64,000 nucleotides of DNA, from NCBI GenBank assembly GCA_031216915.1, contig CM062297.1, positions 540,042,971 to 540,106,970 of the forward strand. The letters run 5' to 3'. The notes below the pieces were generated by a model. The model worked only from the letters and a program-made list of their open reading frames with translations. It did no database searches and had not been told where the DNA came from. Origin of the DNA: Pictodentalium vernedei. Lineage: Eukaryota; Mollusca; Scaphopoda; Dentaliida; Dentaliidae. Both the position numbers and the translations under genes were made by a program. Shown piece by piece: positions 33,300-44,347 of this stretch; the stretch's first letter is position 1; each line of letters begins with the position of its first letter.

Positions 33300-33535
33300 A
33301 TTGTTTAATTAAATGGTTTTTAAGGTCCCTTTCAACATACATGGCTACATATGACTGCTACACAAGTAGAACTTGAGTTTTGCCCATCATTTATACATAC
33401 ATGTATGTTGCCCATTTCAAATGGGTCTTTCCCTAGATATTAGTTACCAGAGCCTATTACTCCAGTAAAATAGAGCTTGTTTACCATGGTAATCAAGGTC
33501 TGATCCACTTCCTGGGGGTACCACAGGGAAAGATT
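33300..33535 (-). mobile_element. Old SINE-like family A copy
   Basis: Diverged copy: GGTTTTTAAGGTCCCTTTCA at the tail, AGAGCTTGTTTACCATGGTAA in the body, and a head at CTTCCTGGGGGTACCACAGG. Confidence 0.5.
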
Positions 33536-33639
33536 TCATTTGTCCAAAATAAAATATTGGAACTACCTCAAAATCCAACTGATATTGTCTAGGTGTATAA
33601 GTATGCCAGAAATAAGTTGATTCTGAATTGTTATTCAAA

Positions 33640-33860
33640 GGTCACTTATTTATTTGTTGGTGTTTAAGGTCACATACTTCGGCACAATGGCTAATCGTGA
33701 CCACAACATAGAGATAAAGTCAAGTCCAGGTAACCATTTATACCCATGCTGCCTATATTAGAGGACTTCCACTCGAAGCATTGGTGACTGGGGCCTATTT
33801 TATCAGTAAACAGAGCTTATTTACCACAGAAAATAAGCACTCCTTCACTTCCCGGGGTTT
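33640..33860 (-). mobile_element. SINE-like element, family A
   Basis: Tail TTATTTATTTGTTGGTGTTTA, body with GTGACTGGGGCCTATTTTATC, head CACTTCCCGGGG. It is followed at once by another copy. Confidence 0.65.
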
Positions 33861-34096
33861 GTTTGTTTGTTTGTTTGTTGGTGGTTAACGTCACATATTT
33901 ATGCACCATGGCTAATCGTGACACAACATGGAGATGAAGTAAAGTTTAGTCAATCGTTGATCTACATGTTGCCCATTTTAGAGGACTTTCACCCCAAGCA
34001 TTGGTGACTGGGTCCTATTTTAATAGTAAAGCGGAACTGGTTTACCAAAGTAAACAAGTGCTGCTTACTTCCCGGGGTTCCCACGGGGATTAAAGG
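33861..34096 (-). mobile_element. SINE-like element, family A, with (TTTG)n tail
   Basis: It begins with TTTG units in place of TTTA, then GGTGGTTAACGTCACATATT, and ends CCCGGGGTTCCCACGGGG. It stands directly beside the copy at 33640. Confidence 0.65.
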
Positions 34097-35199
34097 TCAC
34101 TGGATCACCGGATAAAAAAAATGTGTACATAGTCTGTACAATTGGGTGATGGGAGAGATAGATGAATGGCTAGTCAGATGCATGGGCAAGTTGAGAACGG
34201 TATTCCCTCAATCTTTGTTGGGGGTGGAGGGTGGGTGAAGGTGGTGGTGTGTGGCGGTTTTATATTGATTACTGTGTCAAAACATGATGAAAGGGATGCG
34301 AATACAAAACTCTTATAATGATGCATAGAAAAGGTTGAAAGAGAACTTCAACAAGAAATCGCTTTATCCCTATGTGAAAAAGGAAAGGCAACAACTGAAA
34401 CTGTCGATACGCAGTGTCAACAAGAAGGAGAAGGGAATAATATTAATAAACAAGACTAACAGTGACTGCCCAGCCATGGATGCCTCCGAACTATAACCTT
34501 GACCTGTGACTTTGACCTCCATCAAACAAAAAGAAATTGTGTGTGCGACACATCGTCTCCCCGTAAGAAACATGTATGCCAAGTTTCAACAAAATCCAAT
34601 GAAGCATCACAGAGTTATGGAGCAGACACAAAAATCTTCCTGACAGACAAACTGACAGAAAGAAATGACAAATACAAAATGCCCCCGAAAAAATTGGGGG
34701 GGGGGGGGGGGCATAATAATGGTGTCTACATGGGGCATATGTCCTATAATCAAGCAAGAAAAATGTTGCCAATCAAAGTTTGTCAAGAACTTTCCAAAGT
34801 GAATTTCCATGTCAAGTTTAAACAAGCCAAGACCAATACCGGGTCTGGACCTGCGTCGCTGCATGCAATTGATTACAAAGATGAACAGACTTCAAAGTAT
34901 CGGCAAACAGGAAGTGGCTGCACGGCAGATCTAAAAATTAGATACCCGATACAACTCATCATTATGAAGCAGCAGACCAAATATAAAATCATTCCCTTTC
35001 ATAGAAACCAAGAAAACTTTGACGGAAGAAGTGTTTCGGACGGACTGACGGAGTCGAGCGGTTACTAGACCTGCTCTGCTGCTGGTGACGCAGGTAAAAA
35101 AAAATTGCGGAAAGTGGAAAGATACTCGATAGAGGCAACCCGTTCTTAACTTGCCTGCTCAAAGATGAGAAAGTCTCTCTGTAAGAACCCTTATCCCTT
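34097..35199. other. Unassigned; one 189-codon frame not called
   Basis: A 16-base G run lies at 34696-34711. The plus-strand frame 34499-35068 runs through that G run and through repeat-like text (ATGCCAAGTTTCAACAAAATC, GAGTTATGGAGCAGACA) typical of the cores here. Its product has no family resemblance. Confidence 0.45.
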
Positions 35200-36360
35200 T
35201 CTGAAAGGATAAATACTTTGAATATAATGAAAAAGAATAAAATTTCTGGCTCAGTTGGGTTCACTGCCGAATTTTATAAATTTTTCTGAAGAATGTTGGT
35301 ATTTTTCTAATAATTAACTCGACACCTTACATGCTGCCGTCAGATATTCCTGCCCAGGACTGGATTTTCCTTGTTTCTGAAATATATATAATATGGACAT
35401 ATTTAATAAAAATTTTCCCTGTAAATGGCATTGATTTTTTCAACACTGATTTCTCAAATTAAATTTAGTTGAATTTTTTTATCAAATCTGGTGATGACTG
35501 CTTCACAGCAGGCATGACTAGATTTCATGAAAAATATATTGAAAATACTCAGCTGGTTAAACTACAGTTACTACTCAACAGAAGAACTAGCAATGACATA
35601 AAGAAAAGGAATAATCACACGTATACCAAAACAAAACAAATACATAAAAAATTGGCAACCCATATCTGTAACGTTGACACACAAAAAATGGTTCAGACAC
35701 AATTGCTAATCGTATAAAATCTGTTCATCCAAAACATATTTCAGAGACTCAGCTTGGCTTCATGAAAGGCAGATATATTGGGAATCAACCAGGTTAACCT
35801 TTGACTTAATCACAAAATGTGAAGACCTAAAAACCTCCTGAATCCTTGTACTTCTAAATTTGGAAAAAGCATTTGATTCTCTGGAGTGGTCGTTCCTGGA
35901 GAAAGCCATGGAATTTTTGAACTTCAGACCATACATGATAAAATGGATCCAAACATTTTATAAGAACTGCTCTAGTTGCATTTTAAATAACAGCCACTGC
36001 CCAGACAGTTTCAGCATACAGTAAGGTGTTATACAGGGAGATCCACTATCACCTTATATTTTTATACTAAGTGTAGAAACTCTAGCAACTACCTTAAAAT
36101 ATAATCCCCAAATCAATGGAATAAACATAAAAGACTTGGAATATTTAATCAGTCAATATGCAGGCGACTCCACAGTTTTTATTAGTGACAATGGCAACTC
36201 ACTGAACAATGTCTTGGAGACAGTGAAACAATTTTCAACAATTTCAGGCTTGAACGCAAATTTTTATAAAACACAAGTGATTTGGATTGAGTCAAAAAAA
36301 GGGGTTGTGGTGAGCCAATTCCAACAAGGGAAAAGGTCTACTGGAACCATTTAAATTCAT
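35200..36360 (+). pseudogene. Second L1/Tx1-like LINE reverse transcriptase, decayed
   Basis: Readable in pieces: SVGFTAEFYKFF near 35250, NLEKAFDSLEWSFLEKAM near 35860, QGDPLSPYIFILSVETL near 36030, and SQYAGDSTVF near 36150, where the catalytic YADD has become YAGD. The order and wording match the LINE at 9479-12612, so they belong to the same group, but this copy has many stops and shifts and no intact ends. Confidence 0.8.
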
Positions 36361-37009
36361 TCATATGAACCCAGGAATATATGATACTGGGTTAATACAA
36401 CATTTCACCCATAACAGTTAGAGCAACAGACTTGTTTATGCTAATTTACAGAAAGTTTATTTACTCATGCAGGGTAAGAAAATGACTGCCAACAGATGTA
36501 GGTTTCATTGAACAACTGAAAAATTATGGACAACTTGTCTGATATCTACATATGCCTACTCAATACAAAAGTATGTGACATAAAGGAGCTATGGAACCTG
36601 ATCCAATGCCTGTTGGTGCCTAATTAAAGGATGTATCTTTCATCCTTGCAAGGATCCCGAGAAAAGCTTAAGAGATTCTTCTGGTAACCACTGTATGGAT
36701 GAAGATCCACATGTGGATGCAGCACGTTCCCATAAACAAGTGCACCCATCTTTACCCTAAGTGTTTTTCACAGATTGATAGCTCATCAGAACATCGGATG
36801 AGCTGCCAATAGATGTGAGTGGGACTTTTCTTTTGAAGTGTACACCTCGAACCCCATTGGATACATCTCTAAAGCATGCTTATCCCCCTGATATTCTTTG
36901 CGTGTACTGTTCCAATGGTAGTAAAGAATCGTTTCCCTCATGTTCTAATGTGCAACGCCGACCTGACCAATTTAGGCATTGAAGTTTCAAGCAATAATCA
37001 AGATGATGA
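36361..37009. other. No gene seen
   Basis: Possibly more of the dead LINE, but no motif is readable. A short hairpin GCTCATCAGAACATCGGATGAGC-like pair lies near 36781. Confidence 0.4.
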
Positions 37010-37164
37010 TTAACCCTTTACCAAACCTAAATAGCAGACAACACTTTTAAAAATAGCCTTTTCATTTGAGCTTCTGGGGCATAGCTTGTTGCTCCTCATT
37101 GGAACAAGCGATATGTTCATCCCAATGAGAGACCATGGACAGAGTTTTGGAGGCAGAAAATGAA
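37010..37164. mobile_element. TTAA-MITE family 1, left part
   Basis: TTAACCCTTTACCAAACC at 37010, then the palindrome with GGAACAAGCGA. It is cut by the Helentron-like element that begins at 37165. Confidence 0.65.
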
Positions 37165-39414
37165 ACAAGAAGCGCAACTGGGCGTGTAGCGCTCACCTTG
37201 AACAGAACACAATATAAACAGAGCACAAGAATGAGACTACATTAAGCAATCCATCTCCTTAGGATACATTGTCAATTCTTGAGACCCTCACTAGTGACAA
37301 AAATAATTTGAGCATCATGCCTTTTCTTCAGTTGATCATAATATAAACTGTAGAGCTCCCCTACGAAGCCCCTCGATACAACCTATGTGGATTAATCTTA
37401 GTTACACACCTCTAGAAGGTACTGAATACAAAATTTCTAATTCTCCAGCTACATGGCCAATTCCGGCTCCCCATAGGGAGGCCATATATTATCCCAGACT
37501 CTCGATGTGATCAATGCTGAATCTGACCTCCCTAGAGATGTTGTGTACAAATATGAAAGCATTCTGGCTGTTGGAAATTTCTTCATATTGCACTAAGTTA
37601 AAATTTTGGGCTACCATAGCAAGTCCAAATATTGGACTACGGATCCAATTAGAACAAACTTGAATCGGACCCCACTAGAGATGTTGTATACCAAAAATGA
37701 AAGCATTCAAACTAGAGGATCTGAAGAAGACGATTTTTGAAGAAATTCCCTCATATTGTACTAAATTAAATTTAAAGTTCCCATATGGAGCCCAAATATT
37801 AACCCAGGCACTCAAATTGAACTAACTTGAATCTTACCCCCACCCCTAGAGATGTTGTATACCAAATATGAAAGCATTCTGACTGTGTATCTGAAGAAGA
37901 AGATTTTTAAAGAAAATTCCTCATATTGCACTAAGTTAAAATTTTGGCTACGATAGCGAGCCCAAATATATACTTAGGGATCCGATTTGAACAAACTTGA
38001 ATATGACCCCCTAGAGATGTTGTATACCAAATATGAAAGCATTCTTATTGGTGGATCTAAAAAAGAAGATTTTTAAGGAAATTTCCTCATATTGCACTAA
38101 GTTAAAATTTGGGCTACCATAGCGAGACTAAATATATAACTAAGGACCCGATTTGAACAATCTTGAATCTGACCCCCCTAGAGATGTTGTATTCCAAATA
38201 TGAACGCATTCTGACTGGTGGATCTGAAGAAGATTTTTAAAAATTATCAACCCATGTTGCACTAAGTTATTTATTTATATTTATTTATTTATTGATGTTT
38301 AAGGTCATATATTTATGCACAATGGCTAATCATGACCGTGACAGTTTTACGGGTGGAGGAAGCCGGAGTACCCGGAGAGAACCACCGAGCAACGACGAGC
38401 AGCTGCCAGCTCCCCAACATCGTGTTGCACTAAGTTAAAATTTGGGCTTCCATAGGAAGACCACATATTCACCTATGAACTTGGCTTGAACAACCTTGAA
38501 TCTGACTCTCATAACAATGATGTATATACCAAGAATTGAAAGATTCTGACTGGTGGTTCTGAAGAAGATTTTTAAAGAATATTCCCCATATTACCCTAAG
38601 TTAAAAATTGAGCCCAAATATGAACCAATGGGCTTTATTTTCACAAACTTGTATCTGACCCCTCCCCCCACCCCTCTATGAATGCTGTCTACTGAATATC
38701 AAAAGATTCTGATGATTGGTTCTGGAGAAAAAGTTTTTTTAATTTTTGCAAATATGCTGACTCAGCATTTTTTCGATGTCCTCTCCAGAACACACTCACA
38801 AAACCAATGGCAATTTTTTTTTACCAATCAATTCTACTGGTCCTTAAGATGCTTCATACCAAATAACGGCTCTCTGTTCTGTGTGGTTTGGGAAATATGG
38901 GCATTTGAAAATATTTCTATATTTAGGTCCCGGGTTTCCCATGGGGGGTCTGAAATTTTTTTTGCACAAGTCAAGTACTTATGACTCAATAATACCACAT
39001 ACCAAATTTGGTTCAAATTGGATCATCGGTTCAGAAAATATAAATTTTGGAGGAGCCAAAAATCTTACCCCTCCCATTGCAAAGCCAAATATTGCTTCAT
39101 GAACTTCATTTGAACAAACTTGATTCTACACCTCAAAAAGAAGCTCCAAAACAAATATCAAGTCATTGTACCCACTGGTTCATGAGAAGATTTTAAAAAT
39201 ATTTTGGAGCATTTTCCCCCACTCCCTCCCTATATGGCTGGGCATGTTGAGTTGAACAAAATGCAATGCCCCTTCAGGCTCATCACTCACACAAACTTTC
39301 GCTTGAATTGGTCCAGTAGTTTTGGAGAAGACCAAAACATGATGTTGACAGACGCTGGATGCCAGACAGAGAGTGATGAGATTAGCTCAGCTTGACTTTG
39401 TCAAGATGAACTAA
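37165..39414 (-). mobile_element. Helentron-like element, core type 1
   Basis: The left edge ACAAGAAGCGCAACTGGGCG is a worn hairpin followed by GCGCTCACCTTG. About five core units follow, then the single-copy flank (GCTGACTCAGCA near 38758; GGTTCAGAAAATATAAATTT near 39030). The right edge is CTTGACTTTGTCAAGATGAA then CTAA. A truncated SINE lies at 38270-38422. The next element starts at the very next base. Confidence 0.75.
38270..38422 (-). mobile_element. 5'-truncated tRNA SINE, family B
   Basis: TGTTGCACTAAGTTA at 38255-38269 is repeated at 38423-38437, a 15 bp target duplication. The SINE has its TTTA tail and about 100 bp of body but lacks the tRNA head, the pattern left by incomplete target-primed reverse transcription. 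Confidence 0.88.
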
Positions 39415-41091
39415 ATGAAAGTGTCAATGACACTGTAGCTTAACTTGACAAACTTGAACTTGGTAAGTTATAAATGAAATGGCAAAATTGAAGATCATTG
39501 GTACCAATGTTATTTGATGAAATATCAACATAACAGCATTGTTTGTGCACAACGTCAGAGTAATCCATGCATTTTAAATGTAAACTGTAAGACTGGCTAA
39601 AGGAAGAATGTTAATACACACATGCAGTATGTTCAAAGGTTATTGTAAATGGCAACTTTTTTTCACAGAAATGAATGCTAATCAATAGCTCTTATCTAAA
39701 GGTCTTGCCTAATGAGCACACCAAGTTCAAAAACAATCCTATGATAAATGTGGCCTGTAGGCCATGTCAAAGAATGCTGATGCACAAATGCAATAAATTC
39801 AAAGATTGTTGCTAACAGCAACAGTTTTTGATGGAAATGAAAAGAAAATCAATAGCTCCTATCTTTGTCACCATGCATAAGCATAAAGAGTTTCAAAATA
39901 CCTGATAATGAATGTGCCCTCTGAGGCATGCCAAAGGAAGATGTTATTGCACAAATGCACGAAGTAGGTCATTGCTTGTGGCAATGTTTTTTTTTATGGA
40001 AATTCATAAATATACCCTGCAGAGAGTGCAAAAGGGATAAGTTGCAGTAAATTCAAAGGCTGGTGATAACGACAATAATTTTTTATGCAAATGAAAAAAA
40101 GCAATAGCTCACATCTAGAGTCACTCCAAACACACATACCAAGTTTCAAAGTGATCCGATCATAAATGTGCCCTGAAGGGTGTGTTAAAGGGAAATATTG
40201 AGGTCTGACTAAACTAAGTACAAAGGCCAGCGGCAACATTTTTTGACAGAAATGTAAGAAAATCGACAACTCCCATGTAGATATCATCCCACACAAGCAC
40301 ACCAAGTTTAGAAGCAATCCAATCATAAATGTGCCCTGCAGGGTGCGTCAAAGGGAAATATTGATGCTTAACTGCACTAAGTTTTTACTAAGTACATCGA
40401 AGGTCATTGCCAGAGGCAATATTTTTTGACGGAAATCAAAGAAAATCGATAGCTCCCATCTAGTGGTAACCCCAAACAAGCATACAAAATTTCAAACCAA
40501 TCTGATCATAAATGCGCCCTGCAGGGTATGCCAAAGGAATATATTGATGCCTGACTAAACTAAGTTTAAAGATCGTTGCCAGCGGCAACATTTTATGAGT
40601 CGGAAATGGAAGAAAATCTATAGCTCCCATCTAGAGGCCATCCGATCATAAATGTGCCCTGTAGGTTGTGCCAAAGGGAAATATTGAGGTCTGCCTAAAC
40701 TATGTTCTAAGAACGTTGTCCGCGGCAACATTTTTTGACGGAAATGGAAGAAAATCGATAGCTCCCATCTAGAGGTCACCCCAAACAAGCATACCAGGTT
40801 TCAAAGCAATCCAATCATAAATGTGCCCTGTAAGGTGTGTCAAAGGGAAATACTGAGGTCTGACTAAACTAAGTTCTAAGAACATTGGCCGCGGCAACAT
40901 TTTTCGACCGAAATTGAAGAAAATCGATAACTCCCATCTAGAGGTCACCCCAAACAAGCATACCAAGTCTCAAAGCGATCTGATCATAAATGCGACCTGT
41001 GAGGTGTGCCAAAGGAAATTGTGGACATACGTACGCCAACGGACGAGAAGTGATGGCAATAGCTCAGCTTGACTTTGTCAAGTTGAGCTAA
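39415..41091 (-). mobile_element. Helentron-like element, core type 4
   Basis: Left edge ATGAAAGTGTCAATGACACT then GTAGCTTAACTTG; right edge CTTGACTTTGTCAAGTTGAG then CTA. About eight core units of roughly 170 bp (TCGATAGCTCCCATCTAGAG at 40443, 40614, 40754 and 40924; ATAAATGTGCCCTG; GCCAGCGGCAACATTTTTTG). The core is unrelated to types 1-3. Confidence 0.75.
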
Positions 41092-41231
41092 AAATATTAA
41101 ACGAGGGTAACAGTACACAGTAAACCTGTACTAAAAGCTCTTTGTGAAGGAGATTAAACTGGCATTTGAAGACAGGTCACTGCTTAATTATGGTGAATGT
41201 ATAAGCAGGTTTGATTATACATGCCCTGGGC

Positions 41232-41573
41232 ATTTAATATTTATTTATTGGGGTTTAAAGACACTTTCAACAGCCAGGGTTACCCAGTGTCAGACAGTTT
41301 ATGGGTAAAGGAAGCCCGAGACCCTGGGGAGAACCACTGAGCAATGACAAGTAACTGCCAGACTCCCCAACATACTAGCTTAGCACAAGCAGCATTAGCA
41401 TTGGTTGAAGACATGCAGAATGCCTTAGTACATAGTGCCACCATGCCACAACATGGGCAATTGGGATGAAGTGCCTTGCCCAAGGACACAACACACTAAC
41501 CCTTGGCAGAGATCGAACCATGAACCTTCAGTTTGGAGTTCAAGCTATAACCACTGAACCACCGTGCTCCTGG
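41232..41573 (-). mobile_element. Diverged tRNA SINE, family B
   Basis: Tail ATTTATTTATTGGGGTTTAA. The minus-strand head has GGTTCAGTGGTTATAGC (A-box-like) and GGTTCGATCTC (B-box-like). Confidence 0.75.
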
Positions 41574-41634
41574 GCAAACAATAAGATACCATAAGAGAAG
41601 TTTTATCACTTTACCATTTTGCCACATTTAAAGG

Positions 41635-41966
41635 GGCATAACTCTGGAATAGTAGATGCCACAATGGTGAAAATCAAACCTCACCTGCATTTCATGATAG
41701 GTAGCAACATTGCAAAAATTATAAGGTCGTAACATCAAAGCAAACTGGAGTTATCATCTGGAAAACATTGATATTACGATTTTGCAACTTCAAGAGGCAT
41801 AACTGCAGAACAGTAAATGCCATAATGGTGAAAATTGAACTTGACTTGCATCACATGGTAAGTAGTAATGTTGCACAATTATAAGGTCATACATCAAGGC
41901 GGAGTTATAATCCGGAAACCATTTGTTTTGTCAGAGAGACAGATGGACAAGGTGGCGAATATATGC

Positions 41967-42003
<37 letters not shown>

Positions 42004-42140
42004 ACACACACACAAAAAAAAAAATTCCAGGGACAGTAAAAATTGAATTGAGATTTCTGTCTATAGAACTGGCCAGTTTTAGTCAGTACATTACATTAGA
42101 TAAAGAGTCAAAGTGGGAAAGAGATGCTTTCTAGCAGGGA
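41635..42140. repeat. Two-copy repeat plus 36-base C run
   Basis: GGGGCATAACTCTGGAATAG at 41643 and GAGGCATAACTGCAGAACAG at 41804 begin copies of about 160 bp. The C run is at 41968-42003, followed by (CA)n and A10. Confidence 0.7.
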
Positions 42141-42213
42141 TGTACATGCTTCGATGAATTTACTTCTACTCTGAATGCAGCACAATTTATTATTTTGGTA
42201 CACATAAAACAAT

Positions 42214-44013
42214 ATGAAAGTGTCACTGACACTGTAGCTCAACTTGTTAAGACATGTACATGTATAGTATGTGACACAGCAATGACAAACATCTAGGTAA
42301 TGACCTGATAACAAAGGTACATATAAAGTATTGTAACTGTCTGTACATAAATACTGACCATAGCCTGTAACAAATGTATAGGTAAAGTATTGTAAAGGTG
42401 GTTGACAGTCAGATGCTAAACTAGAAATGAAATCTTTGAGTCCCAGAGTGGGTCTGACTGAACTCCAAAATATTTGTTCTCATAGCACAGTGATAACAAA
42501 GGCACCCCAAAACACACTCGTTCCTGTCCCAAGGTGATAACAAAGGTACCCAAGAAGTTTCGTGAAGATCAGTTCATAAATACGAGCCGTATAGAAGTTG
42601 TGACAAAAAACTGATTGGACCTAATTTTGGTACAAAATGGCCACTGGCAGCCATCTTGAATTTTGGACCTCACCCAGAAACACTCGTTCTCGTCCCAGGG
42701 TGATAACCAAGGTACCCAAGAAGTTTCAAGAAGATCGGTTGATAAATACAGCCTCTAGTCCGAGCCGTATTGACATGTGCACTTACTGTGTACAAGTAGC
42801 ACTGAATAAATCAAAGTTCATCTAATTTGCATAATTTCTGCACGAGAAAAAAACCTGTACTATATGTGACATATTCCATGTTACTAAACATTCATACAAA
42901 AATTTATTCAAATCAGAACTTTCATACAGAAGTTCTGTACAAAAAACTGATTGCTCCAATTTTGGTACAAAATGGCTGCTGGTGGCCATCTTGAATTTTG
43001 GAACACCCCAAAACACTCATTCTCATCCCTCAGTGATAACAAAGGTACCCAAGAAGTTTTGTAAAGATCAGTTCATAAATACGGCCTCTAGCCTGAGCTG
43101 TATAGAAGTTGTGTACAAAAAACTGATTAGACCTAATTTCGGTACAAAATGGCCACTGGTAGCCATCTTGAATTTTGGACCGTATCTCAAGGTGATAACA
43201 AAGGTACCCAAGACGTTTTGTGAAGATTGGTTCATAAATACAGACTCTAGCCCGAGCCGTATTGACATGTGTACTTACTGTGTGTAAGTAGCACTGAAAA
43301 AATCAAAGTTCATCTAATTTACATAATTTCTGCACGAGAAAAAACCATGTATTATATGTGATGTATCCCATGGTTCTAAACATTCACACACAAAATTATT
43401 CAAATCAGCGCTTTCATATGGAAGTTCAGCGTAAAAATCTGACTGTCCCTAATTTTGTAGAAAATGGCTGCCATCAGCCATCTTGAATTTCGGACCGGAC
43501 CAAAAACACTCGTTCTCGTTCCACGGTGATACCAAAGGTACCCAAGAAGTTTGGTAACGATCGGTTCATAAATACGGCCTTTAGTCCGAGTCGTATTGGC
43601 ATTTGTACTTACAGTGCTGAAAGTAACACTAAATACATAAAAGCTAGTCTAATTTGCATAATTTATGCACGAGAAAAAAACCTGTATTATATGTGATGTA
43701 TCCCATGGTACTAAACATTCATACAAAAAATTATTCAAATCAGAGCTTTCATATGGAAGTTCTGCGCAAAAATCTGATTGCACCTAATTTTGTATAAAAT
43801 GGCTGCCAGCAGCCACCCTGAATTTCGGATCGGACCCCAAAACACTCGTTCTCGTCCCACGGTCATAACAAAGGTACCCAAGAAGTTTCGTTAAGATCAG
43901 TTCATAAATACGGCATCTAGCCCGAGCCGTATTGAATTGTTGACGGCCAGATGGACGACGGACGACTGGCCATGGCATAAGCTCAAATTTGACTTACGTC
44001 AAAGTTGAGCTAA
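42214..44013 (-). mobile_element. Helentron-like element, core type 2, first copy
   Basis: Left edge ATGAAAGTGTCACTGACACT then GTAGCTCAACTTG; right edge TTGACTTACGTCAAAGTTGA then GCTAA. Core units of about 165 and 335 bp are marked by GGTACAAAATGGC, GCCATCTTGAATTTTGGAC, GGTGATAACAAAGGTACCCA and GAGCCGTATTG. Near the right edge is a GGACGACGGACG segment seen in other types. Confidence 0.78.
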
Positions 44014-44347
44014 TAAATCATATATACACAGGGTTTCTTCTATAAATACGTTTTGAAGAGTAGTGAATACTGAACATTGTACATGCACTCCCACCTGTCA
44101 CAAAGAAATAATGTTACTGACTTTAATATTTTTGTAAATAATAAATGGTTACTTGTATCTGAATAAAAAATGGAAATTGTGGGAATCACATTGTTGGATA
44201 TAAGATAAAGAGAGTACGACAAAGTTAACTAGGTATAGTGTAAAAGTGGGGTGGGGGTGGGGGTGGGGGTACCAGTAACTCCACTGATTATGTTGAAGAT
44301 TGAACTTTGTCAAGAGTCTGCCAAAGTGTACCACCAAAAGTTTAAAA

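Noticed and set aside
34499-35068. 189-codon plus-strand frame as a gene
   Set aside because: It runs through a 16-base G run, includes repeat-like text, overlaps frames of similar size on the other strand and has no recognisable domain.
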